Assembly: GCF_029233945.1 (NCBI RefSeq)
Contig: NZ_JARGOQ010000002.1
Coordinates: forward strand, 17,863-81,862
Direction of reading: 5' to 3'
Length of the DNA stretch: 64,000 nucleotides
From: Sneathiella sp.
GTDB taxonomy: Bacteria; Pseudomonadota; Alphaproteobacteria; Sneathiellales; Sneathiellaceae
Shown here: in pieces, positions 62,140 to 64,000 of the stretch
Position numbering within the stretch: position 1 is the stretch's first letter
How the letters are laid out: each line of letters begins with the position of its first letter
Made by a program: the position numbers and the translations under genes
The notes under the pieces: model-generated
Seen by the model: the letters and a program-made list of their open reading frames with translations, nothing else
Database searches by the model: none
What the model was told of the DNA's origin: nothing

Positions 62140-63759
62140 ATGCCCGAATTTCACTATCAGGACATGTTTTCTCTCGGGAAAGACGACACCCCTTATCGCA
62201 AACTGACCTCTGATTATGTGTCGACAATCGATGTTGATGGCAAGCAAATCCTGAAGGTAGAGCCCGAAGCCCTGAGCCTGCTCGCGGCGGAGGCAATGCA
62301 TGACGTCGCCCATCTACTGCGGCCGTTGCATCTTCAGCAACTTGCAAAAATTCTTGAAGATGACGAAGCCTCAAAAAATGACAAGTTCGTCGCAACGGAA
62401 CTTCTTAAGAATGCCAATATCGCCGCCGGCATGGTTTTACCGGGGTGCCAGGATACCGGTACGGCGATTATCATGGGTAAAAAGGGGCAGTATGTCTGGA
62501 CTGACGGGACGGATAAGGAGCAGCTTTCCCGAGGCGTCTACAAGACTTATACCGAAACTAATCTCCGCTATTCACAGCTGGCGCCGATCAGCATGTTCGA
62601 GGAAAAAAACACCGGCACGAACCTACCCGCCCAGATCGACCTATATGCAATAAATGGCGATTCTTATGAATTTCTCTTCGTTGCAAAGGGCGGTGGTTCA
62701 GCCAACAAAACCTTCCTCCATCAGGCTGTACCGAGTGTGCTGACGCCGGAGCGGCTGGTGCCTTTTATCGAGGAAATGTTGATGTCTCTCGGGACCGCCG
62801 CGTGCCCGCCCTATCACCTCGCCGTGGTCATTGGCGGCACTTCCGCGGAAGACACCATGAAGACGGTCAAGCTCGCCTCCACCAAATACTATGATGCCCT
62901 GCCCACATCAGGCAATGAGCATGGCCGCGCCTTTCGTGACCTGGAAATGGAACAGGAAATCCTGAAAATCTCGCAAGGGATCGGGATCGGCGCGCAGTTC
63001 GGCGGCAAGTATTTCTGTCATGATGTCCGCGTTATTCGCATGCCGCGCCATGGCGCCAGTGTACCGATCGGGATCGGTGTCTCCTGCTCCGCCGATCGAC
63101 AGGTGAAGGGCAAGATCACCAAGGATGGGGTCTTTATCGAGCAATTGGAGACCAACCCCGCCAAATATCTGCCGGAGGTCACGGACACGGATCTCAATGA
63201 TGAAGTGGTGAAAATTGACCTGAACAGGCCGATGAAGGACATTCTGGCAACACTTTCGCAATATCCCATTAAAACTCGCCTGAGCCTGAGCGGGACAATC
63301 ATTGTCGCCCGAGATCTCGCTCATCGCAAATTACGCGAATTGCTAGAAAACGGCGAAGGGCTCCCGCAATATTTCAAGGATCATATCATTTATTATGCAG
63401 GTCCCGCAAAAACACCGGAAGGCTATGCATCCGGTTCTTTCGGACCGACGACTGCTGGCCGAATGGATGGTTATGTCGATCAGTTCATGGCCGAAGGCGG
63501 CAGCATGGTGATGCTTGCCAAAGGTAACCGCAGTAAGGCTGTTGTTGACGCCTGCAAAAAACATAGCGGTTTTTACCTCGGCTCCATCGGCGGCCCGGCC
63601 GCGATCCTCGCGCAAAATAATATCAAGAAAGTTGACGTACAGGCCTTCGAAGAATTTGGAATGGAGGCTATCTGGCGTATTGAAGTTGAAGATTTCCCGG
63701 CCTTTATCGTTATGGATGACAAGGGGAATGACTTTTTTGCTCGAAAGAAAGATGACTAA
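62140..63759 (+). CDS. Class I (iron-sulfur) fumarate hydratase
   Basis: 539 residues, the one-polypeptide FumA/FumB type. The iron-sulfur cysteines lie in [12 protein letters not shown], in ACPPYH and in the region around [25 protein letters not shown] and [29 protein letters not shown] are further signatures. The C-terminal half holds [44 protein letters not shown]. It interconverts fumarate and malate with an oxygen-sensitive [4Fe-4S] cluster. It starts 54 bases after sspB, and the RHH gene overlaps its last codons. Confidence 0.94.
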   Translation: MPEFHYQDMFSLGKDDTPYRKLTSDYVSTIDVDGKQILKVEPEALSLLAAEAMHDVAHLLRPLHLQQLAKILEDDEASKNDKFVATELLKNANIAAGMVLPGCQDTGTAIIMGKKGQYVWTDGTDKEQLSRGVYKTYTETNLRYSQLAPISMFEEKNTGTNLPAQIDLYAINGDSYEFLFVAKGGGSANKTFLHQAVPSVLTPERLVPFIEEMLMSLGTAACPPYHLAVVIGGTSAEDTMKTVKLASTKYYDALPTSGNEHGRAFRDLEMEQEILKISQGIGIGAQFGGKYFCHDVRVIRMPRHGASVPIGIGVSCSADRQVKGKITKDGVFIEQLETNPAKYLPEVTDTDLNDEVVKIDLNRPMKDILATLSQYPIKTRLSLSGTIIVARDLAHRKLRELLENGEGLPQYFKDHIIYYAGPAKTPEGYASGSFGPTTAGRMDGYVDQFMAEGGSMVMLAKGNRSKAVVDACKKHSGFYLGSIGGPAAILAQNNIKKVDVQAFEEFGMEAIWRIEVEDFPAFIVMDDKGNDFFARKKDD

Positions 63760-64000
63760 GGAACCTTTTACGGCCGGCGCTGCCTCCACAGATATTATCA
63801 AGCATTCAGTGAGCATTGCCGGCCACCGGACCAGCGTGTCACTGGAGCGAAAATTTTGGGAGTTGTTTAAAAAAAGCGCTAAGCGCCAAGATCTCAGCGT
63901 TAATGAACTAATCACGAAAATAGACGCGACACGTCAAGGCAATCTCTCTAGCGCAATTCGCCTTTTTGTGTTGGAAGAATTCCTCGGAAAGAAGCCGGAA
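63752..64000 (+). CDS. Ribbon-helix-helix domain protein (3' end outside window)
   Basis: Not in the ORF track because it is open at the window end. From ATG 63752, which overlaps the fumarase stop by 8 bases, 83 codons read [41 protein letters not shown] and then [31 protein letters not shown]. The [15 protein letters not shown] strand and helices match the RHH_4 family of alphaproteobacteria, a probable DNA-binding dimer of unknown target. Only a few C-terminal residues can be missing if it has the usual length. Confidence 0.85.
   Translation, partial: MTKEPFTAGAASTDIIKHSVSIAGHRTSVSLERKFWELFKKSAKRQDLSVNELITKIDATRQGNLSSAIRLFVLEEFLGKKPE

Overview
The window comes from an alphaproteobacterium of moderate G+C content with no sign of a plasmid, phage or insertion sequence. 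Evidence for the class: CtrA, ChpT and SciP (the alphaproteobacterial cell-cycle/motility relay), an alpha-type SspB, a Usg-family protein, and a circularly permuted two-piece tmRNA gene. The genus cannot be read from the sequence; marine Rhodospirillales-like, Kiloniella-like or Sneathiella-like groups are guesses.

Layout. 1-4.4 kb: the 3' part of a benzoate-CoA ligase-type acyl-CoA synthetase with an MFS transporter, then small enzymes and two secreted proteins of unknown function. 4.5-5.8 kb: tRNA-Met (with its own promoter and terminator) and mnmA. 5.9-25.8 kb: a large flagellar block. flgK-flgL run leftward; fliK-flgD-flgE, sciP, then fliF-fliG-fliH-fliN-motA-flbD-flhA-flhF-flhG and a second FliK-like gene run rightward. 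Two good sigma-54 promoter matches drive the divergent flgK and fliK operons, and the sigma-54 activator FlbD is encoded in the block. 25.8-28 kb: YjbR/MmcQ protein, tRNA hydroxylase TrhO and an isocitrate-lyase-superfamily enzyme. 28.1-37.3 kb: fliI-fliJ, ctrA (with a perfect TTAA-N7-TTAA box in front of it), the chemotaxis operon cheA-W-Y-B-R and chpT, so both CtrA and its phosphotransferase flank the che genes.

37.4-51.3 kb: an NAD-dependent molybdenum formate dehydrogenase (fused NuoE/NuoF-type beta subunit plus alpha subunit) and, further on, its maturation genes fdhD and mobA. Between them lies a valine/branched-acid catabolic cluster (mmsA, mmsB, an alpha/beta hydrolase, a DMT transporter, an enoyl-CoA hydratase) with a divergent LysR regulator. 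51.4-59.7 kb: housekeeping and mixed genes (acyltransferase, cysQ, acuI-like, usg, a GFA-family gene broken by an amber codon, pyrC, ygfZ, VOC and MBL proteins, tag, DUF1491). 59.8-64 kb: thyA-folA, the permuted ssrA gene, sspB, class I fumarase and the start of a ribbon-helix-helix gene cut by the window end.

Things the ORF track hides: three genes have no ATG/GTG/TTG start that fits and appear to start at ATT (LysR at 47929, DMT transporter at 48956) or CTG (DUF1491 at 59387). The GFA gene reads on in frame through a TAG. The tmRNA lies in the 446-base gap between folA and sspB and encodes the tag ANDNNEAFAVAA. I see no clearly new multi-gene system. The most notable items are the ATT/CTG starts, the ssrA-sspB linkage, the ctrA-che-chpT arrangement, the repeated motif in the CheA linker, and a small ORF translationally overlapped with flgK.
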